Positions 52,393-62,130 of a DNA stretch of 64,000 nt are shown here, piece after piece (position 1 is the stretch's first letter; each line of letters starts with the position of its first letter). The notes beneath the pieces are model-generated. The model saw only the letters and a list, made by a program, of their open reading frames with translations, was not told the origin of the DNA and made no database searches. A program made the position numbers and the translations under genes. This DNA comes from Bacillus sp. CGMCC 1.16541 (lineage in GTDB: Bacteria; Bacillota; Bacilli; Bacillales; Bacillaceae_H), in NCBI RefSeq assembly GCF_003184905.1, contig NZ_QFRU01000004.1, forward strand, positions 281,085-345,084, given 5' to 3'.

Positions 52393-53292
52393 ATGAAGAA
52401 ATATGTAATCATCTTACTCACTTGTGGTCTTTTAGTAGGCTGTAACAGCAAGCAGAGTGAAGAAGAACCAAAGAAGAAAGACCCAACACCCACAGAAGAA
52501 ATAGCCACACAAGATCCAAGCACCGAGCAAGCTGATCAGCCTGTCTCAAAGCCGAGTTTAAGTAAGGCTGAGATTGCACTATTAAAGATTCCAACTACAC
52601 CGATCGAGTCACCGTTTGACGAAGACGGAAATATTAAATTTGAACATGATGAAATTGAATTTGTAAAAGAATACATGGACGAACGCGGCAGAATTTATTT
52701 CAATTTAGATGAACAGCCTATCCGAAGCATCACAAGTGGTGAAAACGGCAACATCACAAACGTGACAAACTACGGTGACACGTTCATTGATATGATGGAA
52801 GCAGAAGCCTATGGGCTCTCTAACCAACCAGCTATGGATAGCGCTTATCAACTCTTTATCACGAATCCACCAGCGGAGCTAGCTGGAAAAGACCCTTCAG
52901 AATACCGAACGTGGGAAGAAGCAACAAATTTAGAACGAGGAATCATGCAGATGATTTACTTGATGGCCCCTTCACTCAATAGCATTGGCTACTTCTCACA
53001 ACAAAATGATTACGAAAATGAAGCATTTAAGATTATGCTAGAAGATTTTGAAAAACTAGGTTCACCAAGCGTGATGGTTCCAGCTCCTCAAACACCACTC
53101 GACCTACAACTATTTGAAAATATGAAAATGGTTCAAGCCATGTGGGGACAGCTCGGTCAATTTAACGATCCAAAAAATAATCAAGAAGCGTTTCAACAGC
53201 TCTATACACAAGTAAGAAATGAAACCAATAACATCATTGTACGTGTCAATTACACATTAAGTGAAAAGCTAGAAGCTCCAAACAACAATTAA
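52393..53292 (+). CDS. Lipoprotein of unknown function
   Basis: A 299-residue lipoprotein. The signal peptide MKKYVIILLTCGLLVGC has the lipobox LVGC, with Cys17 as the anchor. A charged Glu/Lys/Pro/Thr linker (about 18-55) precedes a globular, acidic, mostly helical domain containing FDEDGNIKFEHDEIEFVKEYMD and TWEEATNLERGIMQMIYLMAP. No enzyme motif is recognised. ATG 52393 is taken because it starts the signal peptide; earlier codons to 52306 are not coding-like. Confidence 0.8.
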   Translation: MKKYVIILLTCGLLVGCNSKQSEEEPKKKDPTPTEEIATQDPSTEQADQPVSKPSLSKAEIALLKIPTTPIESPFDEDGNIKFEHDEIEFVKEYMDERGRIYFNLDEQPIRSITSGENGNITNVTNYGDTFIDMMEAEAYGLSNQPAMDSAYQLFITNPPAELAGKDPSEYRTWEEATNLERGIMQMIYLMAPSLNSIGYFSQQNDYENEAFKIMLEDFEKLGSPSVMVPAPQTPLDLQLFENMKMVQAMWGQLGQFNDPKNNQEAFQQLYTQVRNETNNIIVRVNYTLSEKLEAPNNN

Positions 53293-53305
53293 CGTCTACG
53301 TTTCC

Positions 53306-53338
53306 AAAAAAAGGCTGCTCAAATGAGCAACCTTTTTT
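53306..53338. terminator. Bidirectional terminator, lipoprotein/mqo
   Basis: AAAAAGG-TGCTCA pairs with TGAGCA-CCTTTTT between converging genes. Confidence 0.9.
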
Positions 53339-53354
53339 CTATTAAACAACTATA

Positions 53355-54866
53355 CTAGCAACAAACAGGCTCGTTTTCGTTTAAACCAAGCGCTTGACCC
53401 GTTGATGCTTCAATTTCTTTAATGAGTGCGGGATTTTCCATCAATGACACACCGTATGATGGAATCATTTCTTTGATCTTCGGCTCCCACTCTTTCATAT
53501 GTTGCGGAAAACACTTTTTGATCACTTCAATCATGACGTGAACAGCTGTTGAAGCACCCGGAGAGGCACCTAGTAATGCCGCAATCGAGCCATCAGATGC
53601 ACTAACCACTTCTGTTCCAAATTGCAGCGTTCCTTTTCCGCCTTCAACGGTGTCTTTAATCACTTGTACGCGTTGGCCCGCTATGACTAAATCCCAATCT
53701 TCAATTTTCGCATTTGGAATAAATTCTCGCAGTGCTTCCATACGCTTCTCTTTTGATAACATGACTTGCTGAATTAAATATTTTGTTAACGACATTTCTT
53801 TTACTCCTGCCGCTAACATTGTTAATACGTTATCAGGCTTAACAGATGTAATCAAATCAAACATAGAACCCGTTTTCAAGAACTTTGGTGAAAAGCCTGC
53901 AAACGGTCCAAATAATAACGATTTTTTGTTATCAATATAGCGTGTATCTAAATGCGGAACCGACATCGGTGGAGCCCCAACAGGAGCTTTTCCGTATACT
54001 TTTGCATGGTGCTGTGCAATCACCTCTGGGTTCGTACAAGACATAAAGAGTCCACTTACTGGGAAGCCCCCAATGCCTTTTCCTTCAGGGATGCCTGACT
54101 TTTGAAGTAAGTGAAGACTTCCTCCACCGCCTCCAATAAAAACAAACTTCGCTGTGTGGCGTTCAACTTGACCGTTTTGGACATTTCGTATTTTTAGCTC
54201 CCACAAGCCATCACTTGTACGATTTAAGTTATCTACACTATGATGATAGTGCATTTCCACCCCTTTACTTGTTAGGTGGTCAAACAACATACGAGTTAAT
54301 GCTCCAAAGTTTACATCTGTTCCTGCGTCAATTTTCGTCGCCGCAATCGGTTCAGTTGATATACGATCCTGCATAATCAACGGAATCCACTCTTTTAATT
54401 TTTTCGGATCGTCAGAGAATTCCATCTCTGCAAATAGCGGATTTTTAGACATGGCATCAAAACGTCGCTTTAAGAATGCCACATTGCTTTCCCCTTGTAC
54501 TAAACTAATATGAGGCAATGGCATAATGAAATCTTGCGGATTACGAATCAGTTGGTTGTTTACAAGATACGACCAAAACTGCTTCGATACATGAAACTGC
54601 TCATTTACTTTAATTGCTTTACTAATATCCACAGAACCATCTGGTCGTTCACTTGTGTAATTTAACTCACACAACGCAGCATGCCCCGTACCTGCATTAT
54701 TCCATTCATTTGAGCTTTCTTCACCTGTACTTCCAAGCTTCTCAAATACTTTTATATTCCACTGTGGTACTAATTCTTTTAAGAGTGCTCCTAATGTGGC
54801 ACTCATGATACCTGCGCCAATTAAGATCACATCCGTGTTTTGGTCTCTGTTGCTCATTTCTCCCAT
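53355..54866 (-). CDS. mqo: Malate:quinone oxidoreductase
   Basis: A 503-residue FAD enzyme that oxidises malate to oxaloacetate and reduces quinone at the membrane face. The dinucleotide motif is [21 protein letters not shown]. Mqo signatures include [51 protein letters not shown], and [24 protein letters not shown] near the C terminus. It bypasses or adds to malate dehydrogenase. The start 54866 follows AAAGGGTG. The 285 bases upstream of the gene (54867-55151) show no gene. Confidence 0.96.
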   Translation of the reverse strand: MGEMSNRDQNTDVILIGAGIMSATLGALLKELVPQWNIKVFEKLGSTGEESSNEWNNAGTGHAALCELNYTSERPDGSVDISKAIKVNEQFHVSKQFWSYLVNNQLIRNPQDFIMPLPHISLVQGESNVAFLKRRFDAMSKNPLFAEMEFSDDPKKLKEWIPLIMQDRISTEPIAATKIDAGTDVNFGALTRMLFDHLTSKGVEMHYHHSVDNLNRTSDGLWELKIRNVQNGQVERHTAKFVFIGGGGGSLHLLQKSGIPEGKGIGGFPVSGLFMSCTNPEVIAQHHAKVYGKAPVGAPPMSVPHLDTRYIDNKKSLLFGPFAGFSPKFLKTGSMFDLITSVKPDNVLTMLAAGVKEMSLTKYLIQQVMLSKEKRMEALREFIPNAKIEDWDLVIAGQRVQVIKDTVEGGKGTLQFGTEVVSASDGSIAALLGASPGASTAVHVMIEVIKKCFPQHMKEWEPKIKEMIPSYGVSLMENPALIKEIEASTGQALGLNENEPVCC

Positions 54867-55151
54867 CCTTACACCCTTTAGTTTTCAGAAAATGTCTTCT
54901 TATCTAATAATTATAAACTATTTAGAGTTTGTTAAAAAGGGAGAAGTTTGTTGAAGAAGGTTTTATGGAATAATTTTCATTTCCTAAATGACTAAAGTGC
55001 CTTCTCTAAAAAAGGAGACATAAACGAGTCACCATTGTCATAGCAACGGTTCACAATACAAACTACATATTATAGAGAAAAAAGAACAAGAACGCTCACA
55101 TTGATGACTCTACAATCAAAAGATACGTATAACGATTAAACACAAGCACCT

Positions 55152-56636
55152 CTACTTGTATGTTTGAATCAACTCATTCGCAACTGTCCACCCGCTCAAA
55201 CTACTCCCTAACGAGCCCGCTCCAGGAAAGACCGTATCTCCACAGAACCACAGTCCTTCAATTCGTGCGTTTGGTGAATAGGCTTTAAACAAGCTATATT
55301 TACTTGTCGGTACATAACCGCCAACTAACCCATGCTTACGCTGTGTAAATCGCTGAAACGTCACAGGGGTTCCTGGCAGTAGCACCTCGGTATGTGCTGA
55401 AAACCCGTTAAATCTCTTTTCAATAAGATAAAGAATGTCATTCACATACCGGTCTTTCAGCCCTTCGTACGTTTCCTTGTTCCACCACTGCTTTACTTCT
55501 GTATGGGTCGAGATAGTAATTGCTCGTTTTCCATCTGGCGCAAATGTATCATCGTCTGGACTTGAAACCGAAAATAAAAATTGATTTCCCTCTGACAAAG
55601 GACGGTCGTATGTGCCGATAAATTGATGAAACGGGGTAAAGAAGCTTTTTTCATCTAAAAAGCCTTCTTTCGCTCCCACATATAATGTAAACGCACCCCA
55701 TGACGTTTGTTGTTCTTCTTTTTCTTGCTTAATCGGTAGCGCTTTTCTTTCTTGATCTGCTAACAGTTCAAAGATATTATGAATTGGGGCATTGACGATA
55801 AGCTGATTTGCCTCATACATATCGCCTCGCTTCGTTTCCACACGCCAATGATTTCCACTCTTTTTCAGGGAAATCACCTTTGAGCGCATCTTCAACTCTC
55901 CACCATTTTGCTGAAACGAAACCGACAGCGCCTCAATCACAGAAGCCAACCCGCCATGAACATAAAAAGCACCGCGGTGAAACACACTTAACGCCATGTA
56001 TCCAAGCAACGACGGACTATATTCAGCCGTTGTTTGCACACTATCCATCAACTGACCATTTAAAAATGTCATAAATGCTTTGTCATTGTGTAGCTCATAT
56101 TTACGTAACCGATCATAAACAGATTGATGCAAATAAGGTGCTAATGAAAGAATGGACACGTCTATGGCTTGTAGAAAATTTTTCCACTCTCGAATTGTTA
56201 CCGGTGGAAAGATTATCTTCTGCTTCACAAAACGATACAGCTTCTCTGCAACAGAAAACACCTCATGAAAAAACGCTTGAATGCGCTCACTCTTCTCAAA
56301 CACACGCCCGGCTTCCTCAAACCATCGCTCTTTTTGTGCAAAATACATCACATGTCGATCTGGTAAATACACATTCATAATTGTCTCCAACTGCTGCATT
56401 GAAGGAGGATTCATCTCTAGCTCATGAAACAACTCTGTCAACAAGCCATCTTTCTCAAAGCCCATGCCAACTGTCGCTCCAGCCGCAAACCGAAATCCTT
56501 GTCGATCAAACTTTCCTGCACTGCCACCGAGCTCATTTGCGGCTTCAAGTGTTAACACGCGCATTCCTCTTTTTGCTAACAACGCAGCGGACGTTAATCC
56601 ACCAAAACCAGTTCCAACTACAATTACATCATGCAT
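55152..56636 (-). CDS. CrtI-family FAD-dependent oxidoreductase (phytoene desaturase-like)
   Basis: A 494-residue amine oxidase-fold flavoprotein. The N-terminal FAD motif is DVIVVGTGFGGLTSAALLAKRGMRVLTLEAANELGGSAGKF. The C-terminal carotenoid-oxidoreductase motif is LWFCGDTVFPGAGSLGSSLSGWTVANELI. It resembles the CrtN/CrtP/CrtO and bacterial retinol-saturase-like group. No phytoene or squalene synthase is adjacent, so the substrate is open. ATG 56636 follows AAAAGGTG with 6 bases. Monocistronic. Confidence 0.85.
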   Translation of the reverse strand: MHDVIVVGTGFGGLTSAALLAKRGMRVLTLEAANELGGSAGKFDRQGFRFAAGATVGMGFEKDGLLTELFHELEMNPPSMQQLETIMNVYLPDRHVMYFAQKERWFEEAGRVFEKSERIQAFFHEVFSVAEKLYRFVKQKIIFPPVTIREWKNFLQAIDVSILSLAPYLHQSVYDRLRKYELHNDKAFMTFLNGQLMDSVQTTAEYSPSLLGYMALSVFHRGAFYVHGGLASVIEALSVSFQQNGGELKMRSKVISLKKSGNHWRVETKRGDMYEANQLIVNAPIHNIFELLADQERKALPIKQEKEEQQTSWGAFTLYVGAKEGFLDEKSFFTPFHQFIGTYDRPLSEGNQFLFSVSSPDDDTFAPDGKRAITISTHTEVKQWWNKETYEGLKDRYVNDILYLIEKRFNGFSAHTEVLLPGTPVTFQRFTQRKHGLVGGYVPTSKYSLFKAYSPNARIEGLWFCGDTVFPGAGSLGSSLSGWTVANELIQTYK

Positions 56637-56934
56637 CACGATCACCTTTTCCGCCTTTGATAGATGTATTATCTCTTATTTGCCTCGCGATACCAAACTT
56701 GAACTGTTTGATGACTAGACTTCCATTATTCTCAATGCAAACCCCTGATTTTCATAGCTCTCTCCTCCACGTCAATTAAAATACATTTATCTATTTCCAG
56801 TTTATACAATCATATTATTAGATAAAAAGCACAAAGGAGTGATAAAATATAGAAGAAAACACTCGATAAACGCTTGATTTTCAAAGGAAATAAGAAAATT
56901 CGACAACTTTTTTTAAAAAGTAACCACATTTCCT
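56637..56934. other. Intergenic region between the CrtI-like gene and ahpC
   Basis: AT-rich, with no supported gene. It should hold the promoter of the CrtI-like gene on the minus strand; none is clear. Confidence 0.45.
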
Positions 56935-56989
56935 TTGACAAAACAATGTGTTTTATATGATAATGAGTATCGAATTAGAATTATTATAA
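56935..56989 (+). promoter_or_regulatory. ahpC promoter and PerR box
   Basis: TTGACA (56935-56940) with an 18-base spacer to GATAAT (56959-56964). TTAGAATTATTATAA (56975-56989) matches the PerR box TTATAATNATTATAA at all but one defined position and lies at the predicted start site, so peroxide-sensing PerR should repress ahpCF. Confidence 0.8.
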
Positions 56990-57011
56990 ACTTCCAAGGA
57001 GGAATTTTAAT

Positions 57012-57575
57012 ATGTCATTAATCGGAACAGAGGTAAAACCATTCGTAGCACAAGCTTACCAAAAAGGTGAATTCCTTGAAGTAACAGAAGAAAACTTCAA
57101 AGGTAAATGGAGCGTAGTTTGCTTCTACCCAGCAGATTTTACATTCGTATGTCCAACTGAATTAGGTGACTTACAAGATCAATACGCAGCATTAAAAGAA
57201 TTAGGCGTAGAAGTATATTCAGTTTCTACAGATACTCATTTTACACACAAAGCATGGCACGATCATTCAGAAACAATTAACAAAATCGAATACATTATGA
57301 TTGGTGATCCTTCACAAAAGATTTCTCGTAACTTTGAAGTACTAAACGAAGAAGAAGGTCTTGCTGACCGCGGAACATTCATCATCGATCCAGATGGCGT
57401 AATCCAAGCAGTTGAAATCAACGCTGGTGGTATCGGCCGCGATGCAAGTACGCTTGTTAATAAAATTAAAGCAGCACAATATGTACGTAAAAACCCAGGT
57501 GAAGTTTGCCCAGCTAAATGGCAAGAGGGTTCTGAAACACTTACGCCAGGACTTGACCTTGTAGGTAAAATCTAA
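57012..57575 (+). CDS. ahpC: Alkyl hydroperoxide reductase subunit C (peroxiredoxin)
   Basis: A 187-residue typical 2-Cys peroxiredoxin that reduces H2O2 and organic hydroperoxides. The peroxidatic Cys47 lies in [15 protein letters not shown] and the resolving Cys166 in GEVCPAKW. Its reductant AhpF is encoded 13 bases downstream. A strong CAAGGAGG ribosome site and a PerR box precede it. Confidence 0.98.
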   Translation: MSLIGTEVKPFVAQAYQKGEFLEVTEENFKGKWSVVCFYPADFTFVCPTELGDLQDQYAALKELGVEVYSVSTDTHFTHKAWHDHSETINKIEYIMIGDPSQKISRNFEVLNEEEGLADRGTFIIDPDGVIQAVEINAGGIGRDASTLVNKIKAAQYVRKNPGEVCPAKWQEGSETLTPGLDLVGKI

Positions 57576-57588
57576 GGAGTTTGATTAT

Positions 57589-59118
57589 ATGTTATTGGAT
57601 GCAAATATCAAAGCACAGCTAGATCAGTATCTTCAATTATTAGAAAGTGACATTGTACTAAAGGTAAGCGCAGGAGAAGACAAAGTATCTCGCGACATGC
57701 TTTTACTTGTCGATGAGCTAGCAACAATGTCGCCTCGCATTAAAATTGAAAATACTGAATTAGAGCGTACACCGAGTTTTAGCGTAAATCGTATCGGTGA
57801 AGACACAGGTGTAACATTTGCTGGTGTCCCTTTAGGACATGAATTTACTTCATTAGTTCTTGCTTTATTACAAGTAAGTGGACGTGCACCAAAAGTAGAT
57901 CAAAAAGTGATTGACCAAATTAAGAACATCAAGGGAGAGTATACATTTGAGTCTTATATCAGCTTAAGCTGCCATAACTGCCCAGATGTTGTACAAGCTC
58001 TTAACCTTATGAGTATCTTAAATGATGGCATCTCTCACACAATGATTGATGGTGCTGCTTACAAAGACGAGGTAGAGAGCAAAGACATTATGGCTGTACC
58101 AACTGTGTACCTTAACGGGGAAGAGTTCGGTAGTGGTCGTATGACAATTGAAGAAATTTTAAATAAAATGGGTAGCGGCCCAGATGCAGCAGAGTTTGCT
58201 AATAAAGATCCTTACGATGTACTTGTTGTTGGTGGCGGTCCGGCTGGTGCAAGTGCTGCCATTTATGCAGCGCGTAAAGGTATTCGCACAGGTATCATCG
58301 CTGAGCGCTTTGGTGGCCAAGTGATGGACACAATGGGCATCGAAAACTTTATTAGCGTCAAGAAAACAGAAGGTCCTAAACTTGTGGCAAGCTTAGAAGA
58401 GCACGTGAAGGATTATGGAATTGATGTAATGAACCTTGTTCGCGCTCGTCGCTTGGAGAAAAAAGACCTCATTGAACTGGAACTAGAAAATGGTGCTGTT
58501 CTAAAAAGTAAAACAGTGATTCTGTCAACAGGAGCTCGCTGGCGTAATGTTGGGGTACCTGGAGAAGCAGAGTTCAAAAACAAAGGTGTAGCCTACTGCC
58601 CACACTGCGACGGTCCTTTATTCGAAGGAAAACACGTAGCGGTTATCGGTGGAGGAAATTCTGGTGTAGAAGCAGCGATTGACCTTGCTGGAATTGTTAA
58701 ACACGTAACCGTTCTTGAATTTATGCCTGAATTGAAAGCAGATGCCGTGTTACAAGAGCGCCTAAACAGCCTTCCAAACGTAACAGTCGTTAAAAACGCC
58801 CAAACAAAAGAAATTACCGGAACAGACAAAGTAAACGGTATTACGTATGTGGATCGTGAGACTGAGGAAGAAAAACACGTTGAATTAGAAGGTGTATTCG
58901 TTCAAATCGGTCTTGTGCCAAACACAGATTGGTTAGGCGATGACATCGAACGTACACGTATTGGGGAAATTGTGGTTGATAAGCATGGTGCAACAAACAT
59001 CCCTGGTGTATTCGCTGCAGGAGATTGTACAAACACACCTTACAAACAAATCATTATCTCCATGGGATCAGGTGCAACAGCCGCATTAGGCGCTTTTGAT
59101 TATCTGATCCGTAACTAA
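57589..59118 (+). CDS. ahpF: Alkyl hydroperoxide reductase subunit F
   Basis: A 509-residue NADH-dependent flavoprotein that reduces AhpC. The N-terminal double thioredoxin-fold domain carries Cys128/Cys131 in [14 protein letters not shown] motif [21 protein letters not shown] starts near residue 211. The thioredoxin reductase-type redox site is Cys337/Cys340 in AYCPHCDGP, followed by the NADH motif [18 protein letters not shown]. Length is normal. In the ahpCF operon. Confidence 0.98.
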   Translation: MLLDANIKAQLDQYLQLLESDIVLKVSAGEDKVSRDMLLLVDELATMSPRIKIENTELERTPSFSVNRIGEDTGVTFAGVPLGHEFTSLVLALLQVSGRAPKVDQKVIDQIKNIKGEYTFESYISLSCHNCPDVVQALNLMSILNDGISHTMIDGAAYKDEVESKDIMAVPTVYLNGEEFGSGRMTIEEILNKMGSGPDAAEFANKDPYDVLVVGGGPAGASAAIYAARKGIRTGIIAERFGGQVMDTMGIENFISVKKTEGPKLVASLEEHVKDYGIDVMNLVRARRLEKKDLIELELENGAVLKSKTVILSTGARWRNVGVPGEAEFKNKGVAYCPHCDGPLFEGKHVAVIGGGNSGVEAAIDLAGIVKHVTVLEFMPELKADAVLQERLNSLPNVTVVKNAQTKEITGTDKVNGITYVDRETEEEKHVELEGVFVQIGLVPNTDWLGDDIERTRIGEIVVDKHGATNIPGVFAAGDCTNTPYKQIIISMGSGATAALGAFDYLIRN

Positions 59119-59121
59119 TCA

Positions 59122-59190
59122 TGCATTGAGAGGCTAGCCTCTCAATGCAAAATAGCCGATACCATTTGACTTGGTATCGGCTATTTTTTA
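59122..59190 (+). terminator. Perfect 28-bp palindrome followed by a terminator, after ahpF
   Basis: A loopless 28-bp palindrome (59122-59149; half-site TGCATTGAGAGGCT) starts 4 bases after the ahpF stop. It is followed at once by a standard terminator: AAAATAGCCGATACCA pairs with TGGTATCGGCTATTTT around 7 bases, then TT. The remaining space to 59403 shows no supported gene. Confidence 0.9.
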
Positions 59191-59403
59191 ACTCATATCG
59201 TAGACAAATCATATTTCCCATTTAAAAGAAAAGTGAACACAAAGAGGGTGATACTCAACAGGAAAGAAAATTAGCTTCCTCCTCGCACAAAACGAATGGC
59301 CGTAGTACAATAAAGCGCAACGATAATCAAAAGGTCATTGTTCGCCTTTAAGAAAGAATCACTAGGTTATGTTCCAATCCCTTTTATCTCTATGTAGTTG
59401 TGA

Positions 59404-60726
59404 TTAGGCTAACTGTTTAATCCAACCATTTCGCCGATATCTAATCATCAAGATTGTCGCCCTTACATAGTTATCTAGCGCGATTGACACCCAAACTCCA
59501 ACTAATCCAAAGCCAAGCGATACTCCTAATACATAAACACCAAGTGTGCGAATACACCAAATGCCAAGCGCTGTGACATACATAGGGAATTTTGTGCTGC
59601 CACCGGACTGTAAGACAGCGGTTAAACTCGATACGAGGGCGGTTGCAGGTTGCGCAATTATATCGATAGCAAGAACGGTAACAATTAAAGTGATAACAGA
59701 TGATTGATGAACAAGAAAAGAGGCAGCGTAAGGAGAAAGCAAATAAACTACCACACTGACAAGCGTCATGATTCCTACCATTAACATCATTGAACATTTA
59801 CTATAGACCCTCGCTGCACTTAAGTCTCCTGCTCCAATACTCTTTCCAACAAGAGTCGTTGTCGCAATGGCGAAGCCAGAGCCAATGACTGATACAAAAA
59901 TGGTAAAGTTGCCGGCTAATGTATGAGCAGCATATACACCTGTTCCCATCCTCACGATCATTCCAAAATAAATCACTTGACCAAACCTCATAAACAATCG
60001 TTCTAACCCAGCAGGGACGCCTATACGTATGAGCCCGCTCATCTCTTCCTTGTTGATTCTCCAAGCCTCTTTAGCTCTAGAAAGCATATCTCGTTTCAGC
60101 ATGTACTTAATAAATAAGCTCACACCAATGAATCTTGCTATAACCGTTGCCATAGCAGCTCCCATGAGACCAAAACCTTCAAAGAACACCCCAAAAATCA
60201 AGACATAATCCAAGACAACATGAATGATGTTTATTTGAATACCTATTTTAAGTGGTGTTTTCGTATCTCCATATCCTCTAAAAATCGCTCCAAACGTAAA
60301 CATCAAGGAGATAAGTACAGATGGAATTGCAATGATTTTAAAATAAATCAAACCATGTGAAACAACATCCTCGTCTGCACCTAACAATCGGAAAAGATGT
60401 TCTCCAAACCACATAGAAATAATCCCCAAAGAACATGCAATGATTAAGCTTAGCACAATAGATTGATGTGTTACCATTTTTGCTTTTTCCTCTTGCTTGG
60501 CCCCCGTATAACGCGCCACGAAAACAGTAGATGATACACCTAATGCTAAAAACACAGCAAAATAAATTTGGAGGATGGTGTTCGTTACACCGACAGCGGC
60601 CACTTCATTTAAACCTAGCTTTGAAATAAAAATCATATCAATAAAGCCAACCATACTTTGCAACGCTTGCTCCATAATAGCTGGAAGTGCAAGCGCGACT
60701 AACGCTGTGTAATACTTTTTCTTCAT
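59404..60726 (-). CDS. MATE family efflux transporter
   Basis: A 440-residue membrane protein with twelve helices in two related halves. The start KYYTALVALALPAIMEQALQSMVGFIDMIFISKLGLNEVAAVGV is the MATE pattern. FGAIFRGYGDTKTPLKIG and the second-half RFGQVIYFGMIVRMGTGVYAAH are also typical. Such pumps export cationic drugs or metabolites with Na+ or H+. ATG 60726 (or GTG 60729) is almost contiguous with the stop of the upstream transporter, so the two are co-translated. The substrate is unknown. Confidence 0.9.
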   Translation of the reverse strand: MKKKYYTALVALALPAIMEQALQSMVGFIDMIFISKLGLNEVAAVGVTNTILQIYFAVFLALGVSSTVFVARYTGAKQEEKAKMVTHQSIVLSLIIACSLGIISMWFGEHLFRLLGADEDVVSHGLIYFKIIAIPSVLISLMFTFGAIFRGYGDTKTPLKIGIQINIIHVVLDYVLIFGVFFEGFGLMGAAMATVIARFIGVSLFIKYMLKRDMLSRAKEAWRINKEEMSGLIRIGVPAGLERLFMRFGQVIYFGMIVRMGTGVYAAHTLAGNFTIFVSVIGSGFAIATTTLVGKSIGAGDLSAARVYSKCSMMLMVGIMTLVSVVVYLLSPYAASFLVHQSSVITLIVTVLAIDIIAQPATALVSSLTAVLQSGGSTKFPMYVTALGIWCIRTLGVYVLGVSLGFGLVGVWVSIALDNYVRATILMIRYRRNGWIKQLA

Positions 60727-60731
60727 CACTT

Positions 60732-61694
60732 TTACGACCTTCCACTTATTGTATGGTGTTGATCTAGAATTAAAATGATATAAGAAATAAGTGACAATAA
60801 CGGTAACTCAATTAACGGACCCATGACTAATACTAACGCAATCAGTGGTTCATGAGGAAAAGCCGTCATCGCAATCGCTAAGGCTACTGGTGAATTCCGA
60901 GCTAACGTCGTTAAATGTAAACTCGCAATATTAGGTGTCGTAAATGCAAGACCTTTTCCAACTAGACGCCCGATTAGAAAAGTAATGAGGAAAAATGTGA
61001 GAATCGGTAAAAGTAACTGCACAAATAAATCCAAGTGATTTAGTAGTAAGCTCCCTTGAGAAGCAAACATCGCTAAAATGGCCAGACATAAAAAAATCAC
61101 TGGCAACGAACTAACTTTTTCGATCAAAACATCCTTGTTCCACTTTAAAAGATAATGTCGTGTAACGGCAGCTAATACAAAAGGCAGCACCAACACCAAA
61201 AGCATACTCTTCATTACAAGCTGAAAATCAACAACCCCCACTGTTCCAGAAAATACATACAGATATACCGGTAATAACAGCAGCTGCAAAATTAAATTTA
61301 AAGGTAAAATGCTCGTCGATAATGCAACATTCCCTTTCGCAATTCCTGTAAAGATGATGTACCAATCCGTACAAGGTGTCACCATTAACATCATAAATCC
61401 AAGCCATAGCGCAGGTTGATTGGCTAAGAAAAGCGTTGCTAAAAGCCAGGAAAATAGTGGTGTTAACACAAAGTTTATTCCAATGCTTGCGCATGTAAAT
61501 GTCCGATTTAAAAATGACTGTTTAAGATCCTTTAAGGGAATTTGTAAAAACGTCAAATACAACATAAGCATCAATAATGGCAAAATCCATTGATCCGCAT
61601 ACATCGCTACTTCATTCACTTGGCCGATGACCAAGCCAAGCAACACAGAAACGATAATCAAAACTGTATACAGCTTCTCAAATAGCCCCACCAC
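60732..61694 (-). CDS. Bile acid:sodium symporter/ACR3-like family transporter
   Basis: A 320-residue membrane protein with about ten helices. The motif VTPCTDWYIIFTGIAKGNVALSTSILPLNLILQ matches the BASS/ACR3 superfamily core (compare PCTAM....T.GD in arsenite pumps). LTTLARNSPVALAIAMTAFP is the second conserved block. Members export arsenite or import organic acids. No arsR or arsC is adjacent, so arsenic is not assured. It is the first gene of a two-gene operon with the MATE pump. Confidence 0.82.
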   Translation of the reverse strand: MVGLFEKLYTVLIIVSVLLGLVIGQVNEVAMYADQWILPLLMLMLYLTFLQIPLKDLKQSFLNRTFTCASIGINFVLTPLFSWLLATLFLANQPALWLGFMMLMVTPCTDWYIIFTGIAKGNVALSTSILPLNLILQLLLLPVYLYVFSGTVGVVDFQLVMKSMLLVLVLPFVLAAVTRHYLLKWNKDVLIEKVSSLPVIFLCLAILAMFASQGSLLLNHLDLFVQLLLPILTFFLITFLIGRLVGKGLAFTTPNIASLHLTTLARNSPVALAIAMTAFPHEPLIALVLVMGPLIELPLLSLISYIILILDQHHTISGRS

Positions 61695-61711
61695 TTCTCC
61701 TCCTTTCTTTT

Positions 61712-62019
61712 GGCTCTATCATATTTTTTTTGGTAAAGAAACTATTAATGAAATTAAAAAGCACACAAGTATCCAATTCTTTTATACTTGAGTTGTCGAG
61801 ACAAAAGTACAAGGATTGGAGTTTGTGTGCATATGAATTTTATCATGAATGTCCCGAGATTAAAAGAGGTTGTCATAAGCAAAGTAGAAGAGGTTGGAGA
61901 ATACGTTCAGTTGCATGTAGAGATCGAGTGAAGAACCCATAAGTACCCTGATTGTAAAGACAGAACTCGTAAGATCTATGACTATCAAATACAAAAAATT
62001 CTTCATTTCTATAGAGCAT
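61712..62019 (+). mobile_element. Degenerate, internally deleted ISL3-type element
   Basis: The left end GGCTCTATC (61712) and the right end TATAGAGC (62010-62017) form short inverted termini (GCTCTAT) like those of ISL3 elements. Between them is only the N-terminal part of a transposase. About 310 bases remain of a usual 1.3-1.5 kb. Exact ends and target duplication are not certain. Confidence 0.6.
61833..62019 (+). pseudogene. ISL3 family transposase fragment
   Basis: ATG 61833 opens MNFIMNVPRLKEVVISKVEE, then VGEYVQLHVEIE, a TGA in place of Arg, and RTHKYPDCKDRTRKIYDYQIQKILHF. This matches the zinc-ribbon N terminus of ISL3 transposases (consensus CPxC...T.KIHDY..QKI.H), with the first Cys changed to Tyr. 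The catalytic DDE part is absent. Dead gene. Confidence 0.8.
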
Positions 62020-62035
62020 CAAGATTCATCCATTG

Positions 62036-62074
62036 AAAAAAGCGTCAAAGGCATGACTGATGCCTTGACGCTTC
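62036..62074 (-). terminator. Terminator of the dus gene
   Basis: On the minus strand AAGCGTCAA-GGCAT pairs with ATGCC-TTGACGCTT around 5 bases and is followed by TTTT. It lies 57 bases past the dus stop and next to the ISL3 remnant. Confidence 0.88.
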
Positions 62075-62130
62075 TTAAAAGTAGTACCATTTATTTACTT
62101 ATTATCGCCTTCCTTTTACACAGATATAAC

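Noticed and set aside
55808..56779. Three consecutive + strand frames opposite the CrtI-like gene.
   Set aside because: The opposite strand encodes a clear flavoprotein over the same span. His/Ser/Leu-rich translations are antisense artefacts.
59255..59370. A hydrophobic minus-strand reading (ANNDLLIIVALYCTTAIRF) between ahpF and the MATE gene.
   Set aside because: No start codon and a stop just upstream. It could be a relic, but it is too short to support.
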